Both the position numbers and the translations under genes were made by a program. Below are positions 47,374 through 56,030 of a stretch of 64,000 nt of DNA, piece by piece; positions within the stretch are counted from its first letter, which is position 1; each line of letters opens with the position of its first letter. The stretch is taken from NCBI RefSeq assembly GCF_001429785.1, contig NZ_LMJF01000016.1, positions 83,756-147,755 of the forward strand, in the 5' to 3' direction. Under the pieces are notes generated by a model that saw nothing but the letters and a program-made list of their open reading frames with translations, was not told the origin of the DNA and searched no databases. Source of the stretch: Lysobacter sp. Root916. GTDB taxonomy: Bacteria > Pseudomonadota > Gammaproteobacteria > Xanthomonadales > Xanthomonadaceae.

Positions 47374-47952
47374 GTGGGTATGAGGTTCCGTTCCAGCGTG
47401 CTGTGGGTCCTGAGCGCCGCGTGCGCGGCCTGCAGCACGGCCCCGCAGGCGCCGCCGCAACCGCCCTACGACGCCGAAGCCGCGGTCGCCGCGATCCGCA
47501 AGTCGGCCGTGGCCGCGCGCGAGCTCGACGTGCAGCCCCTGCGCGATAATCGCGTCGAGGACCTGCGCCAGAGCGCGAGCGCGCTGGAGAAGCAGCGCAA
47601 GTACGCCGAATCCGCCGCCGCGCTGGACCAGGCGCTGGCGATCAACGCCAGCGACCCGGCCCTGTTGCAGGAGCGCGCCGAAGCGGCGCTGCTGCTGCGC
47701 AAGCTCGACGACGCCGAGCGCTACGCCAAGCAGGCCTACGACGGCGGTTCCAAGGTCGGCCCGCTGTGCCGCCGGCATTGGAGCACGATCGCGGCGGTGC
47801 GCCAGTCGCGTCTGGACGTGTTGAAGACCACGCCGGTCTACAAGGAGGAGTTCGACGCCGTGCTGGCGCGCATCTCCCAGGCCGGCCGTGACGTCGCCGC
47901 CGCGCGCGCGCAGGCCGACGCCTGCACCGTTTCCGCGCCGCCGCGGTATTGA
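47374..47952 (+). CDS. Exported TPR-like protein
   Basis: 192 residues, starting at GTG 47374 (AGGAG seven bases upstream) or ATG 47380. The N-terminus MGMRFRSSVLWVLSAACAACSTAP is a signal sequence with two candidate lipidation cysteines, although neither fits the lipobox perfectly. One or two TPR-like helices follow (SASALEKQRKYAESAAALDQALAINASDPALLQERAEAALLL). It begins one base after the mrcB stop, so the two are probably translated from one message; a role with PBP1B is possible but not shown. Confidence 0.75.
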   Translation: MGMRFRSSVLWVLSAACAACSTAPQAPPQPPYDAEAAVAAIRKSAVAARELDVQPLRDNRVEDLRQSASALEKQRKYAESAAALDQALAINASDPALLQERAEAALLLRKLDDAERYAKQAYDGGSKVGPLCRRHWSTIAAVRQSRLDVLKTTPVYKEEFDAVLARISQAGRDVAAARAQADACTVSAPPRY

Positions 47953-47971
47953 AGGCGAGGGGGTGGGCGTA

Positions 47972-50083
47972 ATGGAACCTGGCCGCCTCGGCGTCGCCAG
48001 CCGCGCCGCGTTGAGCGAAGGCGGCGACCTCGCGCGCAGCATCGCCGCGTTCGCGCCGCGCCCGGCCCAGCAGGAGCTGTCGGCGGCGATCGCCGACGCG
48101 TTCGAATCGCGCGGCACCCTGTTGGCCGAGGCCGGCACCGGCACCGGCAAGACCTATGCCTACCTGGTGCCGGCGCTGTTGTCGGGCCTCAAGACCATCG
48201 TCTCCACCGGCACCCGTGCGCTCCAGGATCAGCTCTATCACCGCGACCTGCCGCGCGTGCGCGACGCGCTCGGCGTCGGCCTCAAGACCGCCTTGCTCAA
48301 GGGCCGCGCGAACTACCTGTGCCTCTACCGCCTGAAGCAGGCCCAGGGCGAGCCGCGCTTCGGCAGCCGTGAGCTGGCCGTGCAGTTCCAGCGCATCGTG
48401 TCCTGGGCCGGGCGCACGCGCATGGGCGATCTGGCCGAACTCGAGGCCCTGCCCGAGGATTCGCCGCTGCTGCCGATGGTCACCTCGACCGCGGAAAACT
48501 GCCTGGGCAGCGAGTGCCCGATGTTCGGCGACTGCTTCGTGGTGCAGGCGCGCCAGCGCGCCCAGGCCGCCGACGTGGTGGTGGTCAACCATCATCTGTT
48601 GCTGGCCGACCTGGCCCTGAAGCAGGAGGGCTTCGGCGAAATCCTGCCGGGCGCGCAGGCCTTCGTGGTCGACGAGGCGCATCAGCTGCCCGACCTGGCC
48701 GCGCAGTTCTTCGGCGAGGCGCTGAGCGCGCGCCCGCTGGTCGAGCTGGCGCGCGACGCCCTGGCCGAGTGCAAGCATTCGCCGGGCTCGCTGGCGGTCA
48801 TGCAGGGGCCGGCGCGCGACCTGGAACAGGCCGTGCGCGCGCTGCGCGCGGCGATGGACGAATTGCCGGTGCGCGCGACCCGCAAGCGCGCCGCCGAGCT
48901 GCCCGCGGTCGAGTACGCCTTCGACGTGCTGGCCGCGTCGCTGCAGCAGATTCAGACCGCGCTGGCGCCGTTGCGCGAGGCCGCGCCCGGCTTCGACGGC
49001 TGCCACGCGCGCGCCAAGGAATTCGAATCGCGCCTGCGCCGCTGGCGCGGCGAACCGCGCCGCCATGGCGAGGCCGACGACATCGTCGACGAGGACGGCG
49101 ACGACTTCGAAGTGCGCATGCCGCTACCGACGAGCGTGGACGACGAAGGTTTCGGCGAGGAGCCGACGCCGCCGCAGGCCGATGCCAGCGTGCTGTGGTA
49201 CGAGCTCACCGCGCGCGGCTTCCGTCTCAGCCGCACGCCGCTGGACGTGGCCGGTCCGCTGGCCGAGCACCGCGAGCGCTCGCGCGCGTCCTGGGTGTTC
49301 ACCTCGGCCACGCTCGCGGTCGGCGGCCAGTTCCAGCATTACGCGCACAAGCTCGGCCTGGTCGAACCGCAGACCCTGTTGGCGCCCAGCCCCTTCGATT
49401 GGGAGCGCCAGGCGCTGTGCTACCTGCCGCGCGGGCTGCCCGATCCGATGGTGCGCCACTACAACGAAAGCCTGGTCGACAAGCTGCGGCCGGTGCTGGA
49501 AGCCTCTGGTGGCCGCGCCTTCGTGCTGTTCGCCTCGCACCGCGCCCTGCGCGAGGCCGCCGAGCTGCTGCGCGGCGGGCCCTGGCCGCTGTTCGTGCAG
49601 GGCGAGGCGCCGCGGCCGGTGCTGCTGGAGCGCTTCCGCGCCTCCGGCAACGGCGTGCTGCTGGGCGCGGCCAGTTTCCGCGAAGGCGTGGACGTGGCCG
49701 GCGAGGCGCTGAGCGTGGTGGTGATCGACAAGCTGCCGTTCGCCGCGCCCGACGACCCGGTGTTCGAAGCGCGCCTGGACGCGATCCGGCGCAGCGGCGG
49801 CAACCCCTTCCGCGACGAGCAGCTGCCGCAGGCGGTGATCGCGCTCAAGCAGGGCGCCGGCCGCCTGATCCGCACCGAGACCGACCGCGGCGTACTGGTG
49901 CTGTGCGACCCGCGCCTGCAGTCCAAGAGCTACGGCCGGGTGTTCATGGAGTCGCTGCCGCCGTTGCCGCGCACCCGCGAGATCGCCGATGTGGCCGCGT
50001 TCTTCGCCCCGGGCGCCGATGCGGCGCGCGACGAATCGCTAGAATCCGGACCGGACCCCAGCCAGGAGCAGGACCATGACTGA
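47972..50083 (+). CDS. yoaA: DinG/YoaA-type ATP-dependent helicase
   Basis: 703 residues; GTG 47963 is an alternative start. XPD/DinG-family 5'-3' helicase. Walker A is AGTGTGKTYAYL; the iron-sulfur cluster cysteines are in NYLCLYR and NCLGSECPMFGDC; the DEAH box is VDEAHQLPD. The C-terminal motor domain has FTSATL, FREGVDVAGEAL and QGAGRLIRTETDRG. This layout is typical of the YoaA branch rather than long DinG. It probably acts in DNA repair. The last eight bases overlap the VOC gene. Confidence 0.92.
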   Translation: MEPGRLGVASRAALSEGGDLARSIAAFAPRPAQQELSAAIADAFESRGTLLAEAGTGTGKTYAYLVPALLSGLKTIVSTGTRALQDQLYHRDLPRVRDALGVGLKTALLKGRANYLCLYRLKQAQGEPRFGSRELAVQFQRIVSWAGRTRMGDLAELEALPEDSPLLPMVTSTAENCLGSECPMFGDCFVVQARQRAQAADVVVVNHHLLLADLALKQEGFGEILPGAQAFVVDEAHQLPDLAAQFFGEALSARPLVELARDALAECKHSPGSLAVMQGPARDLEQAVRALRAAMDELPVRATRKRAAELPAVEYAFDVLAASLQQIQTALAPLREAAPGFDGCHARAKEFESRLRRWRGEPRRHGEADDIVDEDGDDFEVRMPLPTSVDDEGFGEEPTPPQADASVLWYELTARGFRLSRTPLDVAGPLAEHRERSRASWVFTSATLAVGGQFQHYAHKLGLVEPQTLLAPSPFDWERQALCYLPRGLPDPMVRHYNESLVDKLRPVLEASGGRAFVLFASHRALREAAELLRGGPWPLFVQGEAPRPVLLERFRASGNGVLLGAASFREGVDVAGEALSVVVIDKLPFAAPDDPVFEARLDAIRRSGGNPFRDEQLPQAVIALKQGAGRLIRTETDRGVLVLCDPRLQSKSYGRVFMESLPPLPRTREIADVAAFFAPGADAARDESLESGPDPSQEQDHD

Positions 50084-50504
50084 CACCGATCAAGGCCGCA
50101 AGCCGCGCGTGCACGGGCTGGGCGGCGTGTTCTTCAAGGCCCAGGACCCGGCCGCGCTGTCGCAGTGGTACGCGCGCCACCTCGGCATCGACGCCCAGGA
50201 CTGGGGCGGCGCGCTGATGTTCTGGAACCGCGCCGACACCGGCGAGAGCGCCTGCACGGTGTGGTCGCCGTTCAAGGCCGACACTCAGTACTTCCAGCCC
50301 AGCGACAAGCCCTACATGCTGAACTACCGCGTCGACGACCTCGCCGGCACCCTGGCCGCGTTGCGCGCCGAGGGCTGCCAGGTGCTGGACCGTTACGAGG
50401 AAAGCGAGCAGGGCAAGTTCGGCTACGTGGTCGATCCGGAAGGTGCGCTGATCGAGTTGTGGCAGCCCGCGCCCGACGACGCCTCGACCGCGCCGCCGGC
50501 CTGA
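50076..50504 (+). CDS. VOC/glyoxalase-like protein
   Basis: 142 residues, one vicinal-oxygen-chelate fold of two beta-alpha-beta-beta-beta modules: VHGLGGVFFKAQDPAALSQWYARHLGI and YMLNYRVDDLAGTLAALRAEG...YVVDPEGALIELWQP. The His near the start and the Glu in IELWQP are typical metal ligands. The substrate is unknown. Its start lies inside the 3' end of the helicase gene, so the two are translationally linked. Confidence 0.85.
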   Translation: MTDTDQGRKPRVHGLGGVFFKAQDPAALSQWYARHLGIDAQDWGGALMFWNRADTGESACTVWSPFKADTQYFQPSDKPYMLNYRVDDLAGTLAALRAEGCQVLDRYEESEQGKFGYVVDPEGALIELWQPAPDDASTAPPA

Positions 50505-50525
50505 GATCCGCATGAGCCACGCCGC

Positions 50526-51281
50526 ATGAAATTGCTCGCCTTCGAAACCGCGACCGAAGCCTGTTCGGTCGCGCTGTGGATCGACGGCGAACTGCGTCAG
50601 CGCCACGAGCTGGCGCCGCGCCGTCACGCCGAACTGTCCCTGCCCTGGGCCGAGCAACTGCTGGCCGAAGCCGGGATCCGCAAGTCGCAGCTGGACGCGA
50701 TCGCGCTGGGCCGCGGCCCGGGCGCGTTCACCGGCGTGCGCCTGGCGATCGCGATCGGGCAGGGCATCGCGTTGGCGTTGGACCGCCCGATCGTGGCGGT
50801 GTCGACCCTCGCGGCCCTGGCCCTGGGCGCCCGCACCGCGCCGTGCGCGATCGACATGATTCGCGCTCCGCTTGCCGACGCGAGCATCGGCGAGCCCCAG
50901 CGCGTCCTGGCCTGCATCGACGCGCGCATGGGCGAGGTCTACACCGGCGCCTTCGAACTGCGCGACGGCGACGCGTTCGCGCTGGACGCCGAGGCCGTGC
51001 TCGCGCCCGAAGCCGCCGCACTGCCCGACGACCGCGACGGTTGGCTGGGCGTGGGCACCGGCTTCGGCGCTGCCGACGGTGCGCTGGCGCGGCATCTCGG
51101 CACGCGCTTCTTGGCGATCGACGCCAGCGCCCTGCCGACCGCCGCCGACGTGGCGCGGCTCGCGGTCGCCGCCTACGCGCGCGGCGAAGCGCTGGCGCCG
51201 GAACGCGTTGAGCCCGCCTATCTGCGCAACAACGTTGCGTTGACGATCGAGCAGCAGCGCGCGCTGCGCGCGAGCCGTTGA
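50526..51281 (+). CDS. tsaB: tRNA threonylcarbamoyladenosine biosynthesis protein TsaB
   Basis: 251 residues. TsaB is a partner of TsaD/TsaE in making the t6A37 base of tRNAs. MKLLAFETATEACSVALW and ALGRGPGAFTGVRLAIAIGQGIAL are the ASKHA-type family motifs; the catalytic metal-site histidines of TsaD are absent, as expected for TsaB. A small extra loop (GARTAPCAIDMIRAPLADAS) is present. 22 bases after the VOC gene. Confidence 0.95.
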   Translation: MKLLAFETATEACSVALWIDGELRQRHELAPRRHAELSLPWAEQLLAEAGIRKSQLDAIALGRGPGAFTGVRLAIAIGQGIALALDRPIVAVSTLAALALGARTAPCAIDMIRAPLADASIGEPQRVLACIDARMGEVYTGAFELRDGDAFALDAEAVLAPEAAALPDDRDGWLGVGTGFGAADGALARHLGTRFLAIDASALPTAADVARLAVAAYARGEALAPERVEPAYLRNNVALTIEQQRALRASR

Positions 51282-51301
51282 TCGCGGTCGTCGCAAGAAC
51301 G

Positions 51302-51598
51302 ATGGATAAGTCCGAGTTTGCCGCGCTCATCCGGCTGCCTCGCCAGTGGCTGGATCTGGACCTGTATCCCGACGAGTTTTTCCAAGCGCAGCTGCAGCTT
51401 TTCCTCGAAGATGGCGGCGCCGCGCAAGACGATACCGGCGATGGAATTCCCGGCGCCGAGCACTATCGCAATGGCCTGTACTGGCACTGGATCAAACGCC
51501 CGGGCGAATGCGATCGGGCGCTGATCGAACGTCTGATCGCCTTGGATCCGTGCGAGATTTTGAGCCGTCATCTGCTGAAGCAACTGCGCGGCGCTTGA
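51302..51598 (+). CDS. Conserved small hypothetical protein
   Basis: 98 residues from the ATG at 51302 (MDKSEFAALIRLPRQWLDLDLYPDEFF), 20 bases after tsaB. It is acidic and cytoplasmic, with LYWHWIKRPGECDRALIERLIALDPCEILSRHLLKQL. An in-frame TTG at 51278, overlapping the tsaB stop, is possible. No family recognised. Confidence 0.7.
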   Translation: MDKSEFAALIRLPRQWLDLDLYPDEFFQAQLQLFLEDGGAAQDDTGDGIPGAEHYRNGLYWHWIKRPGECDRALIERLIALDPCEILSRHLLKQLRGA

Positions 51599-51721
51599 GC
51601 GCGCTCTGCCGGTGTTCCAGTCGCCTACCCACCCATCGGTCGCCCTGACCTCCGGCCTAGGCGCACGGGAACTCCGACGATTCCGCGCCGGTCACTAGCT
51701 TCGCCCTTAAGGAGAAGCGAG

Positions 51722-52339
51722 ATGGCGAAGAATGAGCAAGCCTCCGGCCTGCGCGGCTGGATGCGCGGCGAAGGCCGGTCCCTATTGCTGATGCTGGTGC
51801 TGCTGACCGTGGCGCGCACCTCGTTCGCCAATCACTACGTGGTGCCCAGCGGCTCGATGGAGCACACCCTGATGCCGGGCGATCGGGTCGCGGTCGATAT
51901 GTCGGCCTACGGCCTGAGAATTCCGTTCACCGAGACCACCCTGCTGGCGCGCGGCGAGCCGCAACGCGGCGATGTGGTGGTGTTCAAGTCGCCGACCGAC
52001 GGCACCCGTCTGATCAAGCGTGTGGTCGCGATCGGCGGCGACCGGGTCAGCGTGATCGACGGGCATCTGGCGATCGACGGCGCGCCGATGGCCTCGGCGA
52101 GCGAGCCGCTGGTCGAACGGTTCGGCGCGCATCGCGCGCTGCTGAATCTGGATGCCGGCGGCGGGCCCGACGTCCTCGACGCGATCATTCCGCCGGGTCA
52201 GGTGCTGGTGATGGGCGACCACCGCGGCAACAGCCAGGACGGTCGCTACTTCGGTCTGGTGCCGGCGAAATCGCTGTACGCCAAGGCGCTGGGCGTGTAC
52301 TGGCGCAGCGGCGAAGGGCCGGTCTGGAAGTCGCTGTGA
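51722..52339 (+). CDS. lepB: Signal peptidase I (short form)
   Basis: 205 residues with one membrane helix (residues about 20-36). The serine/lysine dyad is visible: S45 in VPSGSMEHTLMPGD and K99 in RLIKRVVAIGGD, the latter the usual box D; GDHRGNSQDGRYFG is box E. It is smaller than E. coli LepB (324) and has only one membrane segment, so it may be a second signal peptidase next to a full-length one elsewhere. AAGGAGAAGCGAG precedes the ATG. Confidence 0.9.
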   Translation: MAKNEQASGLRGWMRGEGRSLLLMLVLLTVARTSFANHYVVPSGSMEHTLMPGDRVAVDMSAYGLRIPFTETTLLARGEPQRGDVVVFKSPTDGTRLIKRVVAIGGDRVSVIDGHLAIDGAPMASASEPLVERFGAHRALLNLDAGGGPDVLDAIIPPGQVLVMGDHRGNSQDGRYFGLVPAKSLYAKALGVYWRSGEGPVWKSL

Positions 52340-52391
52340 GGTAGGCCGAGCGCTGGCGCCTGCTGGGCCGGCGCTTGCGGCGATCGCTGGC

Positions 52392-53276
52392 TCACTCGTC
52401 CACCAGCGCCCCGTCCGGCAGGAACTGCCAGGTCCGGGTCACATGCAGGATGTCGGGGTCTTCGTCGGTGTGCGGCAGCGGCGGGTAGGGCTCGGCCAGG
52501 CGGGCGATGCGCAGCGCCGAGGCGTCCAGCAGCGGGATGCCGCTGGACTGGACGATGTCGGCGCGCTCGACGCTGCCGTTGCGGCGCACCGCCACGCTGA
52601 TCACGACCTGGCCCTGCAGGCGACGCCGGCGCGCTTCGTCGGGGTAGTTGAGGTTGCCGACCCGCTCGACCCGGTCGACCCAGCCGCGCAGATAGCCGGC
52701 CCAGGCGTATTCCTGGGTGCTGGCGGACACGAATTTGCGCTTGGGACGCTTGGCGTAGCGCTCCGAGCGCAGATGGATCTCGGCCGCCAGGCGCGCCATG
52801 CGGATGTCGCGGTCGATTTTTTCCGGGCCCACCGGCAGCGGTCGTTCGCTGGGCGGGGTGGTGGCCTGGGCGCGCGCGGCCACGAATTCGCCGCGCGCGG
52901 AGCTGATCACCCGCGCCTGCGGCGGCGGGGCCGGCGCCGGCGACTGCGCCTGCAGGGCGCGCGCGGCCACCCCGGGCTCGGGCTGCGGGGCCGGACCGGA
53001 CTGGTTCTCGCGCGGGCGGCTGCTCTTGTCGTGCTCGCCGCCGCCCTGGTTGTTGGCCTGGGCCATGAAATCGGCCTGCTTGGGCGTGAGCGCGGTCGAG
53101 GTCTGGGTCAGGATCACGTCCAGGGTCGGCATCACCGGCGCGGCCTGCTCCAGGGCATAGCCCACGCCGAGCACGAACACGCCGTGGATCAGCAGGGACA
53201 GCACCATGGTCGCGCTGAAACGGCCTTCGCCATCCAGGCCGGCACCGCCGGGGGCAGGGGCCGCCGTCGCGCTCAT
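52392..53276 (-). CDS. TonB-like energy transducer
   Basis: 294 residues: a cytoplasmic N-terminus, one membrane helix (TMVLSLLIHGVFVLGVGYAL), a proline-rich periplasmic spacer, and a C-terminal TonB domain with YPDEARRRRLQGQVVISVAVRRNGSVERADIVQSSG. The core helix also has a stretch of charged residues (RYAKRPKRKFVSASTQEYAWAGYL). It overlaps gshB by four bases (same strand), the arrangement seen in xanthomonads. Confidence 0.9.
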   Translation of the reverse strand: MSATAAPAPGGAGLDGEGRFSATMVLSLLIHGVFVLGVGYALEQAAPVMPTLDVILTQTSTALTPKQADFMAQANNQGGGEHDKSSRPRENQSGPAPQPEPGVAARALQAQSPAPAPPPQARVISSARGEFVAARAQATTPPSERPLPVGPEKIDRDIRMARLAAEIHLRSERYAKRPKRKFVSASTQEYAWAGYLRGWVDRVERVGNLNYPDEARRRRLQGQVVISVAVRRNGSVERADIVQSSGIPLLDASALRIARLAEPYPPLPHTDEDPDILHVTRTWQFLPDGALVDE

Positions 53277-54226
53277 GCCGCCTGCGCCGCCCGGGCTTCG
53301 ATGGCGTCGAACAGGCTGCCTGCGATGTTCAGGCCGAACTGGGCATCGAGCTCGCGGATGCAGGTCGGGCTGGTCACGTTGACCTCGGTCAGGTAGTCGC
53401 CGATCACGTCCAGGCCCACGAACAGCATGCCGCGGCGTTGCAGCTCCGGCCCGACCTGGGCGGCGATCCAGCGGTCGCGCTCGCTCAGCGGGCGGCCTTC
53501 GCCGCGGCCGCCGGCGGCCAGATTGCCGCGGAACTCGTCGCCCTGCGGGATCCGCGCCAGGCAGTAGTCCACCGCCACGCCGTCGACCAGCAGGATGCGC
53601 TTATCGCCCTGGGCGATCTCCGGCAGATAGCGCTGGGCCAGGGCCAGGCCGTGGTCGCCGGTCAGGGTCTCCAGGATCACGTTGAGATTGGCCTCGCCCG
53701 CGCGGGCGCGGAAGATCGAGCGCCCGCCCATGCCGTCCAGCGGCTTGAGCACCGCTTCGCCGTGCTCCTGCACGAAGGCCTTGAGCACGGCCGGGTCGCG
53801 GCTGACCACGGTCGGCGGGCAGCACTGCGGGAACAGCAGGGCGGCCAGCTTCTCGTTGTAGTCGCGCAGGCCCTGGGGGTCGTTCACGACCAGGGCGCCG
53901 GCGTTCTGGGCCACGCTCAGGATCTGGGTGTCGTGCAGGTAGTTGGCGTCGACCGGCGGGTCCTTGCGCATCAGCAGCACATGGCCGCGGCCCAGTACGA
54001 GTTGTGACCACGGCCCCAGTTCGTACCAGCCCTTGGGGTCCTCGCGCACGCTCAGCGGGGCGACCGTGGCCAGGGCGTCGCCGTCGCGCAAACTCAGCGC
54101 ACCGGGGCGCACATAGTGCAGTCGGTGGCCACGCCGCTGCGCTTCCAGCAGCATCGCGAACGTGGAGTCTTTGGCGATCTTGATCGACCCGATCGGGTCC
54201 ATCACGACGACGATATCGAGCGGCAT
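53273..54226 (-). CDS. gshB: Glutathione synthetase
   Basis: 317-residue ATP-grasp enzyme that joins gamma-glutamylcysteine and glycine. From the ATG at 54226 it reads MPLDIVVVMDPIGSIKIAKDSTFAML, the family N-terminus. VLKPLDGMGGRSIFR and GLDVIGDYLTEVNVTSPTCIRE are the ATP-grasp signatures. The length equals E. coli GshB (316). First gene of the gshB-tonB pair, divergent from pilG. Confidence 0.97.
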   Translation of the reverse strand: MPLDIVVVMDPIGSIKIAKDSTFAMLLEAQRRGHRLHYVRPGALSLRDGDALATVAPLSVREDPKGWYELGPWSQLVLGRGHVLLMRKDPPVDANYLHDTQILSVAQNAGALVVNDPQGLRDYNEKLAALLFPQCCPPTVVSRDPAVLKAFVQEHGEAVLKPLDGMGGRSIFRARAGEANLNVILETLTGDHGLALAQRYLPEIAQGDKRILLVDGVAVDYCLARIPQGDEFRGNLAAGGRGEGRPLSERDRWIAAQVGPELQRRGMLFVGLDVIGDYLTEVNVTSPTCIRELDAQFGLNIAGSLFDAIEARAAQAA

Positions 54227-54565
54227 GGGCGATTCGTACCTGGAAATGTGCGCGATGGTAGCAGGCGGGTCATCGATATCTGCCATCATGTAGCGTCAGG
54301 ATTGGTCCTTGCCGGGCCCTTTCTGACTCGTCGGGTCGGCCTTCGCCGGATTCCCGACGGGACCGACCCAATTCGTGCGCATGCTCGGACGCGAACGGGC
54401 CCTCGCGCCAGCCGCAGCCTCAGGGCCCGGCGGGCGCCATGGTCCACGCGTTCAGCTTTATTGCTGGGAAAACGCGTGCTTGACAGCATGCGCGCGGCTT
54501 GGAATAAAGGCATCTTCGCGACGCGCCGGGGATTGCGCGGCGTTTCGCTCCGGGGGATACAAAGA
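54227..54565. promoter_or_regulatory. Divergent promoter region of gshB and pilG
   Basis: 339 bases with no gene of its own. It holds the pilG promoter described separately; the gshB promoter should be near the left edge but is not clear. A short frame over this region is not coding. Confidence 0.6.
54480..54508 (+). promoter_or_regulatory. Sigma-70 promoter of the pilG operon
   Basis: TTGACA (54480-54485, perfect -35), a 17-base spacer, and AATAAA (54503-54508, four of six matches to TATAAT). The start codon of pilG is 57 bases downstream. Confidence 0.65.
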
Positions 54566-54964
54566 ATGCTCGATGAGGCTCGTAACGGCAGCCTCGACGG
54601 TTTGAAGGTCATGGTGATCGATGACTCCAAGACCATCCGTCGTACCGCCGAGACGCTGTTGAAACGCGAAGGTTGTGAGGTGGTCACGGCCACGGACGGA
54701 TTCGAAGCACTGGCGAAGATCGCCGACCAGCATCCACAAATCATCTTCGTGGATATCATGATGCCGCGTTTGGACGGCTATCAAACCTGCGCGCTGATCA
54801 AGAACAATCAGTTGTTCAAGAGCACGCCGGTGATCATGCTGTCCTCCAAGGACGGTCTGTTCGATAAGGCGAGAGGACGCATCGTCGGTTCGGAGCAGTA
54901 CCTCACCAAACCATTTACGCGCGAGGAACTCCTCGACGCGATTCGCAAGCACGTACACGCCTGA
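54566..54964 (+). CDS. pilG: Twitching motility response regulator PilG
   Basis: 132-residue single-domain CheY-like receiver. The phosphorylated aspartate lies in IIFVDIMMPRLDGYQT; the acidic pocket is VIDDSKT and the switch lysine is in YLTKPFTREE. PilG positively controls pilus extension and is phosphorylated by ChpA. First gene of pilGHIJ-chpA. Confidence 0.95.
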   Translation: MLDEARNGSLDGLKVMVIDDSKTIRRTAETLLKREGCEVVTATDGFEALAKIADQHPQIIFVDIMMPRLDGYQTCALIKNNQLFKSTPVIMLSSKDGLFDKARGRIVGSEQYLTKPFTREELLDAIRKHVHA

Positions 54965-54984
54965 CCGGGGGGTAGGGCAATCAC

Positions 54985-55350
54985 ATGGCACGCATTCTTC
55001 TGATCGAGGACTCGCCGACCGATACGGCGGTCCTGACCCAGCTGCTGGAGCGCAACGGACACCAGGTGTTCGCGTCCGGCAGCGCCGAGGACGGAATCGA
55101 GGCGTGCAAGCGCGAGTTGCCCGATCTGGTGCTGATGGACGTGGTGCTGCCGGGCATGAACGGGTTTCAGGCGACTCGCGCGTTGTCGCGCGACGCCGCG
55201 ACCAGCGCCATCCCGGTGCTCATCGTGAGCACCAAGGGCATGGACACCGACAAGGCCTGGGGCATGCGCCAGGGCGCCAAGGACTACATCGTCAAGCCGC
55301 CGCGCGAAGATGAGCTCATCGCGCGCATCAGCGCGTTGCTCGGCGGCTGA
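54985..55350 (+). CDS. pilH: Twitching motility response regulator PilH
   Basis: 121-residue receiver domain: [26 protein letters not shown] (phosphate acceptor Asp) and [11 protein letters not shown] (Lys). Like PilG it has no output domain and opposes or drains PilG signalling. 20 bases after pilG. Confidence 0.95.
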   Translation: MARILLIEDSPTDTAVLTQLLERNGHQVFASGSAEDGIEACKRELPDLVLMDVVLPGMNGFQATRALSRDAATSAIPVLIVSTKGMDTDKAWGMRQGAKDYIVKPPREDELIARISALLGG

Positions 55351-55368
55351 CGCCATCAGGTACGGTCT

Positions 55369-55920
55369 ATGAACACGCAGTCGCCGTTCGATGTGCTGGT
55401 CGATTACGAGCGCCGCAGCTTGGCGCACGTGGTCGGCTTGCCCGAGCAGCTCGATGCGCCGGGCCTCTGGCGCGGCGTCGGTTACCGCATCGGCGATCGC
55501 CGCCTGGCCTCGGGTTTCGACGAGGTGGTGGAAATCCTGCCGCTGCCGCAGGTCACCGCGGTCCCCGGCGCGCAGCCGTGGATGCTGGGACTGGCCAACG
55601 TGCGCGGCAACCTGCTGCCGGTGGTCGACCTCAAGCAATTCCTCGAAGGCACCCGCACCGTGCTGCACGAAAGTCAGCGCGTGCTGCTGGTGCGCCAGCC
55701 CGGCGGCGACGTCGCGGTGCTGATCGACGAGCTTTACGGCCAGCGCAGCTTCAACGACCAGCAACTGGTCGCGGCCGACGAGATCGCGCTGGAGCGCATG
55801 GCCGAAGGCCGCTACGCCAATTTCATCGACCGGGCCTACCGCCTGGCCGATCACCCGTGGGGGATCTTCAGCCTGGAACGGCTGGCCCGCACGCCCGAGT
55901 TCCGTCAGGCCGCGGCCTGA
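55369..55920 (+). CDS. pilI: CheW-like adaptor PilI
   Basis: 183 residues with one CheW domain ([51 protein letters not shown]). It couples the chemoreceptor PilJ to the kinase ChpA. 18 bases after pilH. Confidence 0.95.
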   Translation: MNTQSPFDVLVDYERRSLAHVVGLPEQLDAPGLWRGVGYRIGDRRLASGFDEVVEILPLPQVTAVPGAQPWMLGLANVRGNLLPVVDLKQFLEGTRTVLHESQRVLLVRQPGGDVAVLIDELYGQRSFNDQQLVAADEIALERMAEGRYANFIDRAYRLADHPWGIFSLERLARTPEFRQAAA

Positions 55921-56030
55921 CGGGCCCGGTCCGGACCTTTACGCATTGCCCTGGCAACACCGCTGCACCCCGAACCGCTCCCCCGCCCAAACCATCAAAT
56001 CCGCATAAGCAACACTTTCTGAGGTCGAAC

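Noticed and set aside
51722-52339. A prophage or plasmid signal peptidase (TraF-like) instead of a chromosomal LepB-like enzyme
   Set aside because: The catalytic boxes are those of standard type I signal peptidases and the neighbours are core genes, though a second lepB elsewhere cannot be excluded.
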